Shown here: one piece after another, positions 43,340 through 51,744 of the stretch
Position numbering within the stretch: the first letter of the stretch is position 1
How the letters are laid out: the number at the start of each line of letters is the position of its first letter
Source of the DNA: Rhodanobacteraceae bacterium
Lineage (GTDB): Bacteria > Pseudomonadota > Gammaproteobacteria > Xanthomonadales > Rhodanobacteraceae
NCBI GenBank assembly: GCA_003142815.1
Contig: PLNP01000015.1
Location: 1-64,000 of the forward strand
Length of the DNA: 64,000 bases
Direction: 5' to 3'
Notes under the pieces: generated by a model
Told to the model about the DNA's origin: nothing
The model's input: only the letters and a program-made list of their open reading frames with translations
Database searches by the model: none
Made by a program: the position numbers and the translations under genes

Positions 43340-44725
43340 ATGCGAAGATCCTTGTTGACCGTGTGCGTAATGTTCGCGCTCGCCGCGCCCGTGTTTGCCG
43401 CAACGCCGCCTACGCAAAAAAAGATCCAGCAACTCGAAGCACGCATCAAGGCGCTCGAAGCCAATGCGGCCGCCATGCAGAAGCAGACCGCCGATGCGCT
43501 CGCCGCGCTGCAGGCCACGCGGGCCGAGGTCGAACAGATCAAGGCGCATCAGGACACCGCGATCGCGGCAGCGCAAACCGCGCCCGCAGAATCCGCGGCA
43601 ATCGCCGCCGCGCCGCCGCAGACCGCGCCCGCCGGCGCCAATGGCAATGCCTTCAATCCGGCGATGAGCGTGGTCCTCAACGGCGCATACGCGCACGGCT
43701 CGCTCGATCCGGACCGCTACTACCGCGCCGGCTTTGCGCTGGGCGGAGGATCGGGGCCGCCGGCGCAGGGCCTGTCGATCGCCGAAAGCGAAGTGGCGTT
43801 GTCCGCGAACATCGACGAGAAGTTCTATGGCCAGCTGATCCTGACCGCGCAGAACGACAAGAGCCAGGATCACATCGGCGTCGAGAATGCATTCATCGAA
43901 ACCACGGCGTTGCCGAACGGATTCGGTGTGCGTGCCGGACGCTTCTTTTCCGACATCGGCTATCTCAACAGTCACCACGCGCACACCGACAATTTCTACG
44001 ATCGTCCGCTCGCCTACCAGGCCTTCCTCGGCAGCCAGTACGGCGACGACGGCGTGCAGCTACGCTGGCTCGCGCCGACCCCGATCTTCCTGGAATTCGG
44101 CGCCGAAGCGTTCGCCGGGAACAATTTCCCGAGTGGCGGCGCAGCCCACAGCGGCGTCGGCGTCTACACCGGATTCGTGCATGCCGGCGGCGACATCGGC
44201 GATGACACGTCGTGGCTGGCGGGACTGTCGACGTTGCACTCGAAAGCCAAGGGTGCCGAGGATGGCTTCAGCGGCGACAGCAAGCTCTATCTAGCCGACG
44301 GTACGTTGAAGTGGGCGCCGAACGGCAACCTCAAGGACGGCGGCGTGACCTTGCGCGGCGAATATTTCGTCGACGACCGCAATGGCCTCTACACCGCGCC
44401 TGCGGAACTCCAGCTCGGCCAGTCCGCATTCGACCAGACGTGGAACGGCCAGCGCCGCGGCGGCTATCTCGAAGCGGTATATCGCATCAACCGCACCTGG
44501 GAAGCGGGCTATCGCTACGACAAGCTCTGGGCCGACCGCACCGGTCCGTACGCGAGCGAGTTCGATCCCTCGCGCAACAGCGTCGAGCTCTCCTGGCTCA
44601 ACAGCGAGTTCAGCCTGCTCCGGCTGCAATTCAGCCGCGACGTTCCCAACCCGTTCAACGTCGACAACATCCTGACCCTGCAATACCAGGTCGCGCTCGG
44701 CGCGCACGGTGCACACGCATTTTGA
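43340..44725 (+). CDS. outer-membrane porin-like protein of the zinc uptake operon
   Basis: A 461-residue exported protein. A signal peptide (MRRSLLTVCVMFALAAPVFA) is followed by a short coiled coil (KIQQLEARIKALEANAAAMQ, to about residue 70), an Ala/Pro-rich linker and a beta-barrel region with alternating aromatic strands that ends DNILTLQYQVALGAHGAHAF. The layout, with a trimerising coiled coil before a barrel, is like the zinc-regulated porins linked to ABC zinc importers. The Zur-like box before it and the zinc-binding protein after it support a role in zinc passage. There is no TonB box. Confidence 0.65.
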   Translation: MRRSLLTVCVMFALAAPVFAATPPTQKKIQQLEARIKALEANAAAMQKQTADALAALQATRAEVEQIKAHQDTAIAAAQTAPAESAAIAAAPPQTAPAGANGNAFNPAMSVVLNGAYAHGSLDPDRYYRAGFALGGGSGPPAQGLSIAESEVALSANIDEKFYGQLILTAQNDKSQDHIGVENAFIETTALPNGFGVRAGRFFSDIGYLNSHHAHTDNFYDRPLAYQAFLGSQYGDDGVQLRWLAPTPIFLEFGAEAFAGNNFPSGGAAHSGVGVYTGFVHAGGDIGDDTSWLAGLSTLHSKAKGAEDGFSGDSKLYLADGTLKWAPNGNLKDGGVTLRGEYFVDDRNGLYTAPAELQLGQSAFDQTWNGQRRGGYLEAVYRINRTWEAGYRYDKLWADRTGPYASEFDPSRNSVELSWLNSEFSLLRLQFSRDVPNPFNVDNILTLQYQVALGAHGAHAF

Positions 44726-44957
44726 GCGGTTTGGAAAGCCGCTCCGGCACACGGATGTGCCGCCGCGACAAGCACGCAAGTGCTTGTCGCGACAAACGTG
44801 GCGCGGCTTTACTCGCGCCATCCATGGCGCTCGCCCTACGGGCCGGCTGCGCCGTTCGTGCGCGCTCCCGGCGCGCATGCGTGCCGCGACCGTTTGTTGC
44901 AAACCGCGGCAGGATGCCCGGTTTTGCAAACTAACTTCTGATTCCAAGGACCGACCC
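44726..44957. repeat. cluster of palindromes between the porin and the zinc-binding protein genes
   Basis: At least three hairpins follow in a row: AGCGGTTTGGAAAGCCGCT, CGGCACACGGATGTGCCG, and a 12-bp stem CGCGACAAGCAC-GCAA-GTGCTTGTCGCG. GCGCCATCCATGGCGC-type text comes next. The cluster lies inside a presumed operon and could hold mRNA ends or trim points that set the ratio of porin to importer. Confidence 0.65.
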
Positions 44958-45872
44958 ATGAACAAATTTCTGATCGCGGCGGTGCTCGCCACCGCTGGCG
45001 CCCTGTCCACGCAGGCGCAGGCGAAATTGCAGGTGTTCGCGTGCGAGCCCGAATGGGGTTCGCTGGTGCAGGAACTCGCGGGCGACAAGATCGACGTCGA
45101 CGTCGCGACCAGCGCACTGCAGGACGTGCACCAGATCGAGGCGAAGCCCAGCCTGATCGCGAAACTGCGCCGCGCCGACCTCACCGTGTGCGACGGCGCG
45201 GAACTCGAAGTCGGCTGGCTGCCCATGTTGATCCAGCAATCCGGCAACCAGAAGATCGCATCCGGCGCCGGTTCGTTCATGGCCGCGAGCCAGATCGTGA
45301 CCTTGGAAAAACCGACCCAGCTCGATCGTGCCAATGGCGACGTGCATCCGGAAGGCAATCCGCACGTGCAGATGGATCCGTATCGGATGCTGACGATCGC
45401 CAAGGCACTGGACGCGCGGCTGGCGCAACTCGATCCGGCCAATGCGGCGGCCTATCAGCAACGGTTTGCCGATTTCTCCACGCGCTGGAACGCTGCGATC
45501 AAGCGCTGGACCGCAAAAGCCGCACCGCTGAAAGGCCGCAACATCGTAGTTCACCACAATAGCTGGATCTATCTGACGACGTGGCTGGGCATGCACGAGA
45601 TCGGCTCGCTCGAACCCAAGCCCGGCGTGCCTCCGACCAGCGCGCACCTAGCCAGCCTGATCGATATCACCAAGAGTTCGCACACGCTGGCGATCGTGCG
45701 CGCGGCCTATCAGGACCCGAAGGCGAGCAACTGGTTGTCCGAGCATAGCGGGGTGACGGCCGTAAGCCTGCCGTTCACTGTAGGCGGCGATGCGCAGTCC
45801 AAAGATTTGTTCGGCCTGTACGATTCGACCATCGACAAATTGCTGGCCCTCACCAAGAGCCCCTCGCCGTGA
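44958..45872 (+). CDS. zinc/manganese ABC transporter substrate-binding protein (ZnuA-like)
   Basis: A 304-residue periplasmic metal-binding protein of cluster A-I. The signal peptide is MNKFLIAAVLATAGALSTQA. Likely metal ligands are H58 (DVHQIEAKPS, where ZnuA has D-P-H), the His in GNPHVQMDPY near 137, and VHHNSWIYL near 197, with a C-terminal acid. The long His-rich loop of E. coli ZnuA is absent. The stop is overlapped by the permease GTG, so the two are coupled. Confidence 0.82.
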   Translation: MNKFLIAAVLATAGALSTQAQAKLQVFACEPEWGSLVQELAGDKIDVDVATSALQDVHQIEAKPSLIAKLRRADLTVCDGAELEVGWLPMLIQQSGNQKIASGAGSFMAASQIVTLEKPTQLDRANGDVHPEGNPHVQMDPYRMLTIAKALDARLAQLDPANAAAYQQRFADFSTRWNAAIKRWTAKAAPLKGRNIVVHHNSWIYLTTWLGMHEIGSLEPKPGVPPTSAHLASLIDITKSSHTLAIVRAAYQDPKASNWLSEHSGVTAVSLPFTVGGDAQSKDLFGLYDSTIDKLLALTKSPSP

Positions 45873-46684
45873 CCCTCGAAGGGCTCGACATACGCATTCT
45901 CGGACCGGCCTGCGTGGCCGGCCTGATCGTGTTGTCCACGCATGTGCCGCTGGGCAAGCAGGTGCTCGCGCGCGGGATCATCTTCATCGATCTGGCGATC
46001 GCGCAGATTGCCGCGCTCGGCGTGATCCTCGCGCAGTTTCTCGGCGTCGACGAACAGAGCTTCAAGATACAGGTCGCTGCAGCCGTCGCCGCGCTGGCTG
46101 GCGCGGGATTGCTGGCATGGACCGACCGGCGCTGGCCGCAATACCAGGAACCGCTGATCGGTACGTTGTTCGTACTCGCCGCGACCGGCGGCCTGCTGCT
46201 GCTGTCGAATAACCCGCAAGGTGGCGAGCACCTGAAGGATCTGCTGGTCGGGCAGATCCTGTGGGTCAGCTTCGCGCAACTGATTCCCGCCGCGCTGCTG
46301 TCGGTGGTCCTGCTGGCCTTCATGTGGTGGCGCCGCGAGCGTCTGGTCGGACTGCTGTTCTACGGCCTGTTCGCGCTCGCGATCACCGTGTCGGTGCAAC
46401 TGGTCGGCGTGTACCTGGTGTTCGCCAGCCTGATCGTGCCGGCGCTCGCGACCGCCGGCATGCGCGGCCGCGCGCGATTGCTGACCGCATATGCGATCGG
46501 CGTGCTCGGCTACGTGAGCGGCCTTGTCCTGTCGGCCGTGCTGGATCTACCCAGCGGCGCGATGATCGTGTGGACGCTGGCCGCGTGCGCGTTGCTCGCG
46601 CAACTCGTTCCGGCGGTGCGGCGTTCGCATCCGGCTCGTCCCGAGTTGGCGCGCGAAGACACCGCGGTGGAAACAATCCTCTGA
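45869..46684 (+). CDS. zinc/manganese ABC transporter permease (ZnuB-like)
   Basis: A 271-residue inner-membrane permease with about eight spans. GKQVLARGIIFIDLAIAQIA and SFAQLIPAALLSVVL, then FASLIVPALATAGMRGRARL, match the ABC-3 permease family. The start is GTG 45869, overlapping the substrate-binding gene. No ATP-binding subunit follows; after a gap come tRNAs on the other strand. The ATPase must be encoded elsewhere or the system works with a shared one. Confidence 0.82.
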   Translation: MTLEGLDIRILGPACVAGLIVLSTHVPLGKQVLARGIIFIDLAIAQIAALGVILAQFLGVDEQSFKIQVAAAVAALAGAGLLAWTDRRWPQYQEPLIGTLFVLAATGGLLLLSNNPQGGEHLKDLLVGQILWVSFAQLIPAALLSVVLLAFMWWRRERLVGLLFYGLFALAITVSVQLVGVYLVFASLIVPALATAGMRGRARLLTAYAIGVLGYVSGLVLSAVLDLPSGAMIVWTLAACALLAQLVPAVRRSHPARPELAREDTAVETIL

Positions 46685-46909
46685 GCATCTGCACGGCAAA
46701 GCTGCGGCGAAAGCAATGCGGCGGGCACCAGCGCTGATCCAGGAGGGACTGCGTGGACCGACGACGAGGCCAAGGTGTATATCGCCCGCGCTGCGAAGGA
46801 AGCGGGACAAGGATTGGGTCATCGAGTAGCCGTCCCTTGGACGTTTGCTGCGGCCTATGCTGCCTTGAATAGCGCTACCGCCTTCGCTACGCTAACTCGT
46901 TGTTTTTGT

Positions 46910-46996
46910 TGGTGCCCGGACCCGGAATCGAACCGGGATGGGGTTGCCCCCGAGAGATTTTAAGTCTCTTGCGTCTACCGATTTCGCCATCCGGGC
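46910..46996 (-). tRNA. tRNA-Leu (UAA)
   Basis: Read on the minus strand: acceptor GCCCGGA pairs with TCCGGGC. There is a D-arm, an anticodon stem-loop with TTAA (anticodon TAA), a long variable arm (TCGGGGGCAACCCCA) and T-arm GGTTCGATTCC. The CCA is encoded (46910-46912). The long variable arm fits the leucine class. It is the third tRNA of the Gly-Cys-Leu series. Confidence 0.95.
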
Positions 46997-47103
46997 GTCG
47001 CGTGCAGTTTGCGTTGCGTGGCGGATGTTAGCGGCTCCGTCGCGATCGGGCCATCGGCCGCTCTTGCGCAACAAGCGGTGGCAGCAAATGCCGCGTTCGC
47101 AAT

Positions 47104-47177
47104 TGGAGGCCTGGGTCGGAATCGAACCGGCGTACGCGGCTTTGCAGGCCGCTACATGACCACTCTGCCACCAGGCC
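47104..47177 (-). tRNA. tRNA-Cys (GCA)
   Basis: On the minus strand GGCCTGG pairs with CCAGGCC, the anticodon loop is CTGCAAA (anticodon GCA), and the T-arm contains GGTTCGATTCC. CCA is encoded. The 74 bases lie between tRNA-Gly and tRNA-Leu, the same order as glyW-cysT-leuZ in E. coli. Confidence 0.95.
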
Positions 47178-47254
47178 GATGGGCTTTGCTGTACTGGCGC
47201 CGCGTCCGTGGCGTGTTCGCTTGTGCGTCTTCCTGGCGCGCCCGACGCACTCTG

Positions 47255-47286
47255 AAAAAAACAAAACCTCGGCGGACCGAGGTTTC
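47255..47286 (-). terminator. rho-independent terminator after tRNA-Gly
   Basis: On the minus strand AACCTCGG-TCCG-CCGAGGTT is a perfect 8-bp stem followed by TTGTTTTTTT. It lies 10 bases past the encoded CCA of tRNA-Gly and before tRNA-Cys, so tRNA-Gly would be ended here, wholly or partly. Confidence 0.8.
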
Positions 47287-47296
47287 GTCAGCAATC

Positions 47297-47372
<76 letters not shown>

Positions 47373-47383
47373 GTGGGACGCGC

Positions 47384-47411
47384 ATATTACGGTTTGACTC
47401 GCAGGTGTCAA
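47384..47411 (-). promoter_or_regulatory. sigma-70-type promoter of tRNA-Gly
   Basis: On the minus strand TTGACA (47406-47411), a 16-base spacer and TAATAT (47384-47389) form a near-consensus promoter. The expected start lies a few bases before the tRNA 5' end at 47372. GCGCGTCCC directly follows the -10, a GC-rich stretch like the stringent discriminator of stable-RNA promoters. Confidence 0.8.
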
Positions 47412-47471
47412 TCCCCAACGTGCGCGAAAGCGACTTTTTTTCGATCGAATGCGTGCTGCGTGCGGCCTGGA

Positions 47472-48032
47472 TCAACGTTGTTGGCGCAAAACCGGCCAAG
47501 CGGCGCGTACATACTGCAGGCCGGACCAGATCGTCAGAATGGACGCAATCACCAGCAAACTTTCGCCGATGTAGAACGGACGCAGGCTCGGCAGGTCGTG
47601 TTGGTACAGCAGCACGACGATCGCGATGATCTGCATGACCGTCTTCACCTTGCCAAGCGTCGCGACGCGGACCGTGGCGCGCTGGCCAATCTCGGCCATC
47701 CACTCGCGCAGCGCGGAAATACTGATCTCGCGACCGACGATGACCGCGCTGGTCACCGCCATCAGCGGCGTATGGTTCTCCTGCACGAGCAGGAACAGGG
47801 TGACCGCGACCATGAGTTTGTCCGCGACCGGATCGAGAAACGCGCCGAACGCGGAACCCATGTCGTAGCGGCGCGCGACCCAGCCATCGAGCCAGTCCGT
47901 GATTCCCGCCGCGATGAAGATCATCGCGGCGGCGATGTTCGCGCCCTGGAACCCTGCATAGAAAACAACCACCATCACCGGCAGCAGCAGGATGCGGAAC
48001 AGGGTCAGTGCGGTCGGGATCGTGATCTGCAT
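47472..48032 (-). CDS. pgsA: CDP-diacylglycerol--glycerol-3-phosphate 3-phosphatidyltransferase
   Basis: A 186-residue inner-membrane enzyme making phosphatidylglycerol phosphate. The CDP-alcohol phosphotransferase motif is complete: DWLDGWVARRYDMGSAFGAF and LDPVADK. The N-terminus MQITIPTALTLFRILLLPVM and the spans are typical. It follows uvrC by 12 bases and precedes tRNA-Gly, the order kept in E. coli. Confidence 0.94.
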   Translation of the reverse strand: MQITIPTALTLFRILLLPVMVVVFYAGFQGANIAAAMIFIAAGITDWLDGWVARRYDMGSAFGAFLDPVADKLMVAVTLFLLVQENHTPLMAVTSAVIVGREISISALREWMAEIGQRATVRVATLGKVKTVMQIIAIVVLLYQHDLPSLRPFYIGESLLVIASILTIWSGLQYVRAAWPVLRQQR

Positions 48033-48044
48033 CGTGTCTTTGCA

Positions 48045-49874
48045 TTATCCATGGAACGTCGCGTAAATGCGTTCGGCCAGCTCGCGACTGATGCCCTTGA
48101 CCTGCATGAGTTCCTCGGCGCCGGCCTTGGAAAGTCCGCTGAGACCGCCGAAGTGCCGCAGCAGCGCGGAGCGACGGCGTGCGCCAACGCCCGTAATCTC
48201 CTCAAGACTGCTCGTCTCGCGCGCCTTGTCGCGACGACCGCGGTGCCCGGTGATCGCGAATCGATGCGCCTCGTCGCGCACGGCCTGGATCAGATGCGAC
48301 GCCAGCGACTCCGGCCCCGGCCACAAGGTGCCACCGGATCGCCCCAGAATCAAGGTTTCGTCGCCCGCGCGACGCGCCTCGCCCTTGGCGACGCCAACGA
48401 TCGGTACGCCTTCGATGCCGAGTTCGTTGAGCACGTCGATGGCCTGTTGCACCTGGCCCTTGCCACCATCGATCAACAGCAGATCCGGGAGCCGTCCCTC
48501 GCCGCTCTGGATACGCCGATAGCGGCGCTCCAAGGCCTGGCGCATCGCCGCGTAATCGTCGCCGGGCGTGATGCCGGCGATGTTGAAGCGGCGGTATTGC
48601 GATTTCTCCGGCCCTTCGGGGCCGAACACGACACAGGATGCAACCGTCGCCTCGCCCATCGTGTGGCTGATGTCGAAACACTCGATGCGATGCGGCGTCT
48701 CGTCGAGTTCGAGCAGATCGCGCAACGCCTCGAAGCGCGCCAGCAACGTTTGCCGGCTGGCCAGGCGCGAAGTCAGCGCGGCCTCTGCGTTGCGTTGGGC
48801 GAGATCGCGGAAACGCGCACGGTCGCCGCGCACGCTGCCCTTGATCTCGACGCCATGCGCGGCGCGGTCGCTCAGTGCCTCGGCAAGCGGCAGCGCATCC
48901 TCGGGCGCGTGGCTGACGATGAGTTCGGCCGGCACCGGGCGTTCGAGGTAATACTGCGCGATGAATGAGCTGATGATCGTCGCCTCGTCCGCTTCGACGG
49001 CCAGGCGCGGAAAGAAATCGCGCGAGCCGAGACTCACGCCATTGCGGAAGAACAGCACACTGACACAGGCAATGCCACCGCGGATCGCGCACGCGATCAC
49101 GTCCATATCCGCGCTCGCGCCCTGCACATAGTGGTGCGCCTGCACGCGCTTGAGCGCGGCGATCTGGTCGCGGATCTGCGCGGCGCGCTCGAAGGCGAGG
49201 TCGGCGCTGGCGCGCTCCATCGTCGCGACGAGTTCGCCCATCATCGCGCCACCGCGGCCTTCGAGGAACATCGCCGCATGACGCACATTCTCTGCGTAGT
49301 CGGGAATCGTGATGAGGCCGACGCACGGCGCGGTGCAGCGACCGATCTGATGCTGCAGGCACGGGCGCGAGCGATTCTTGAAATAACTGTCCTCGCAATT
49401 GCGGATGCGAAACAGCTTCTGGATCAGGTCGAGGCTTTCGCGGACCGCGCCGGCGCTCGGGAATGGCCCGAAATAACGCCCTGCCCCCGAGCGCGCGCCG
49501 CGATGGAATGCGAGCCGCGGAAAGTCGCCGGCCGTCAGATGGATATACGGGTAGCTCTTGTCGTCGCGCAACAGGATGTTGTAGCGCGGCTTCAGCGATT
49601 TGATCAGTTGCGCTTCGAGCAGCAGCGCCTCGCCTTCCGTGCGCGTGACCGTCGTTTCGATGCTCGCAATCTGCGCGACCATTGCGGCGATGCGCGGCTG
49701 CAGGCGTGGCTTCAGGAAATAGCTGTCGACCCGTTTCCTGAGGTTCCCAGCCTTGCCGACGTAGAGCAGTTCGCCGCTGGCGCCGAACATGCGGTACACG
49801 CCAGGCGCCCCAGTCAGCGTGCTGACGAAAACCCTGCCGTCGAACGGCGGTTGGGAAACGGGTGATTCCGGCAT
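48045..49874 (-). CDS. uvrC: excinuclease ABC subunit C
   Basis: A 609-residue nuclease making both incisions in nucleotide excision repair. The GIY-YIG domain is at the start (GAPGVYRMFGASGELLYVGK), the UVR motif is near 200 (MERASADLAFERAAQIRDQI), the RNase-H-like endonuclease domain follows (IECFDISHTMGEATVASCV, LLLIDGGKGQ), and (HhH)2 is at the end. Normal length. It forms an operon with pgsA. Confidence 0.95.
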   Translation of the reverse strand: MPESPVSQPPFDGRVFVSTLTGAPGVYRMFGASGELLYVGKAGNLRKRVDSYFLKPRLQPRIAAMVAQIASIETTVTRTEGEALLLEAQLIKSLKPRYNILLRDDKSYPYIHLTAGDFPRLAFHRGARSGAGRYFGPFPSAGAVRESLDLIQKLFRIRNCEDSYFKNRSRPCLQHQIGRCTAPCVGLITIPDYAENVRHAAMFLEGRGGAMMGELVATMERASADLAFERAAQIRDQIAALKRVQAHHYVQGASADMDVIACAIRGGIACVSVLFFRNGVSLGSRDFFPRLAVEADEATIISSFIAQYYLERPVPAELIVSHAPEDALPLAEALSDRAAHGVEIKGSVRGDRARFRDLAQRNAEAALTSRLASRQTLLARFEALRDLLELDETPHRIECFDISHTMGEATVASCVVFGPEGPEKSQYRRFNIAGITPGDDYAAMRQALERRYRRIQSGEGRLPDLLLIDGGKGQVQQAIDVLNELGIEGVPIVGVAKGEARRAGDETLILGRSGGTLWPGPESLASHLIQAVRDEAHRFAITGHRGRRDKARETSSLEEITGVGARRRSALLRHFGGLSGLSKAGAEELMQVKGISRELAERIYATFHG

Positions 49875-50312
49875 GCGCGAAGTTTACGGGAGCCTGCGCG
49901 GTGCAGTGACGATCTTCACAGCTCTCGGTGTATCGAAAGCCCTCTCCCCCGACGCCTTTGTTGGGGAAGAGGGTCGGGTGAGGGGGTGAGGTCGCACACT
50001 GACTCGACGCCGCGATTTTGGAGAGAACCGCAGCAGTGCAGGCTTTCGCGTTCGATGCACTGCAACGCCTTCCTTTGCTCGCGGCCCTCGCCCCCTCACC
50101 CCAACTCTCTCCCCCAACGATGAATCCGTTGGGGGAGAGAGGGCCGTATCTCAGCCCTCGTCGACCGGCACGCGCCGCGTAAGCGAGTCTGCGGTGAACC
50201 CCGACGCCGACAAGGATGTTGTAGGAGCGCCACAGGCGCGACCGGTTTGACGATCCTCCGGCGGGGTGGTCGCGGCTGCGCCGCTCCTGCAGAAGCGGTC
50301 GCAGTGCAGTGT
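49875..50312. repeat. 438-base repeat-filled gap upstream of uvrC
   Basis: Three palindromes are visible. CCCTCTCCCCCGACGCC...TTGGGGAAGAGGG lies at 49940-49973. CTCTCTCCCCCAACG...CGTTGGGGGAGAGAG lies at about 50105-50141. A GTAG unit with arms GTAGGAGCGCCACAGGCGCG (50221) and TCGCGGCTGCGCCGCTCCTG (to about 50290) closes the gap. GTCGACCGGCACGCGCCGC also occurs twice (about 50160 and 50323), the second inside the NHL gene. No gene is seen. Confidence 0.75.
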
Positions 50313-51740
50313 CTACGTCTCGTCGACCGGCACGCGCCGCACCGCGCCGCCGGTCAGATCGATGCAGACGATCTCGTGCAGGTTCGTGTTCGCGATCCAG
50401 AGAAAGTTTTTGGTCAGCGCCAGTCCCTGCGGCTCGTTCAAGTGATGTTGCATGCGCAGCGCCCGCACCTCGCCGCTCTTGCGGTTCAGCAGCTTGATCG
50501 AGTTGTTGTAGCTGTCGGCAACGTAGATCGTGCCGCGTGGATCGGCCGCGACCGCAAGCGGGTTCTGCAGGCGCGCTTCATCGCGCATGCCGGTCGCGTC
50601 GCCGAAGTCGTAAAGGCCGCTGCCGACCGCGGTTTCGACGCGGCCATCGTTGAGATTGATCCAGCGCACCGCCGAGGCCGCCGCATCGGCGACGACGAGT
50701 TGGCGTCCGAGCACGGCCAGGCCACTCGGCTGGGCCAAACTTGCCTCCGTGGCGGCGCCATCGAGCAGCCCGAGTTCGCCGCTGCCGGCCTGCACACAAA
50801 CGCGCGAAGTGGCCAGATCAAGCCGCCAGATCTGGTGCTGTCCTGCGACTGCGATGTAGAGATCGTTACCGAGCACACACAGATCGAGCGGTGTGTTCAG
50901 CGCGGTCGTCTGCGGATCGGCCTGGTCCGGGCGCGAGCGCGCGGCTCGTCCGGTTCCGAGCACGATGGTGATGTCGCCATTGCCGAGATCGATGCGGCGC
51001 ACGCAATGATTGCCGCTATCGGCGACGTAGAGCGCATTGCGCCAGCACGCCAGGCCTTGCGGGCTGTCGAAGCAGGCATGTGCGAGGTCGCCGTCGACGT
51101 AGTCCGCGTGGCCGCTGCCGAAGCAGCGCAACACGCGCCCGTCATGCGTGCATTCGAGCACGCGATGATGGCCGCTGTCGGAAACATACAGCCGGCTTTC
51201 GTCGGCGAGCAGCTTGCCCGGAAATGCGAGCGCGTGGCGCGGTTCGGGCCGCAGCACAGGCGCTGCCGGCTCGTAGACACGCAGGTCCTGCAACGCCGCC
51301 TCGTCGAGCAACTGCGCGATGCGCGCATCGATTTCGTTGCGTCTGCCCTCACCTGCAAACAACGCGGCGAGGCGGCCTTCGACGTCGATCAGCGCGACCG
51401 TAGGCCATGCCTCGATGCCGTAGCTGCGCCAGAGCCGAAAGTCCGCATCGTTCGCGATCGCATGGCGCAAGCGATGTCGATTCACTGCGCGCAGCAAGGC
51501 CCCATTGTCGCGTTGGCGCGGATATTTCGGGCAATGGATGCCCAACACGCTGAGGCCGTCGTGATACTTGACCTCGAAGTGGCGAAGGTCCGGAATCAGA
51601 TTCCAGCAATTGACCGCGTCGTAACTCCAGAACCAGAGCAGTACGACGCGGCCCCGCAGATCGGCAATGCGCGGCGGATCGCTGCTGTTGACCCATTCGA
51701 GATCGTCGGGAAATTCCGGCGCTGGCCTGTGCGCGCTCAT
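50313..51740 (-). CDS. thioredoxin-like domain plus NHL-repeat protein (NHLRC2-like)
   Basis: A 475-residue cytoplasmic protein. The N-terminal 150 residues are a thioredoxin-like fold (LRGRVVLLWFWSYDAVNCWN, WPTVALIDVEGRLAALFAGE), followed by an NHL six-blade propeller (LADESRLYVSDSGHHRVLEC, ALYVADSGNHCVRRIDLGNG, GTIYVADSYNNSIKLLN). This order is that of NHLRC2. The usual C-x-x-C is reduced to A-V-N-C (Ala42, Cys45), so it cannot act as a normal disulfide reductase. ATG 51740 sits just past the LMW-PTP stop. Function unknown. Confidence 0.75.
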   Translation of the reverse strand: MSAHRPAPEFPDDLEWVNSSDPPRIADLRGRVVLLWFWSYDAVNCWNLIPDLRHFEVKYHDGLSVLGIHCPKYPRQRDNGALLRAVNRHRLRHAIANDADFRLWRSYGIEAWPTVALIDVEGRLAALFAGEGRRNEIDARIAQLLDEAALQDLRVYEPAAPVLRPEPRHALAFPGKLLADESRLYVSDSGHHRVLECTHDGRVLRCFGSGHADYVDGDLAHACFDSPQGLACWRNALYVADSGNHCVRRIDLGNGDITIVLGTGRAARSRPDQADPQTTALNTPLDLCVLGNDLYIAVAGQHQIWRLDLATSRVCVQAGSGELGLLDGAATEASLAQPSGLAVLGRQLVVADAAASAVRWINLNDGRVETAVGSGLYDFGDATGMRDEARLQNPLAVAADPRGTIYVADSYNNSIKLLNRKSGEVRALRMQHHLNEPQGLALTKNFLWIANTNLHEIVCIDLTGGAVRRVPVDET

Positions 51741-51744
51741 CCCC

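Noticed and set aside
46685-46909. Possible gene remnant (WTDDEAKVYIARAAKEAGQG) after the zinc permease
   Set aside because: No family recognised, no start codon with a ribosome site, and the frame runs into tRNA-Leu.
47420-47440. T-run GACTTTTTTTCG after pgsA as a terminator
   Set aside because: The T-run is on the plus strand while pgsA runs on the minus strand, and no stable stem precedes it.
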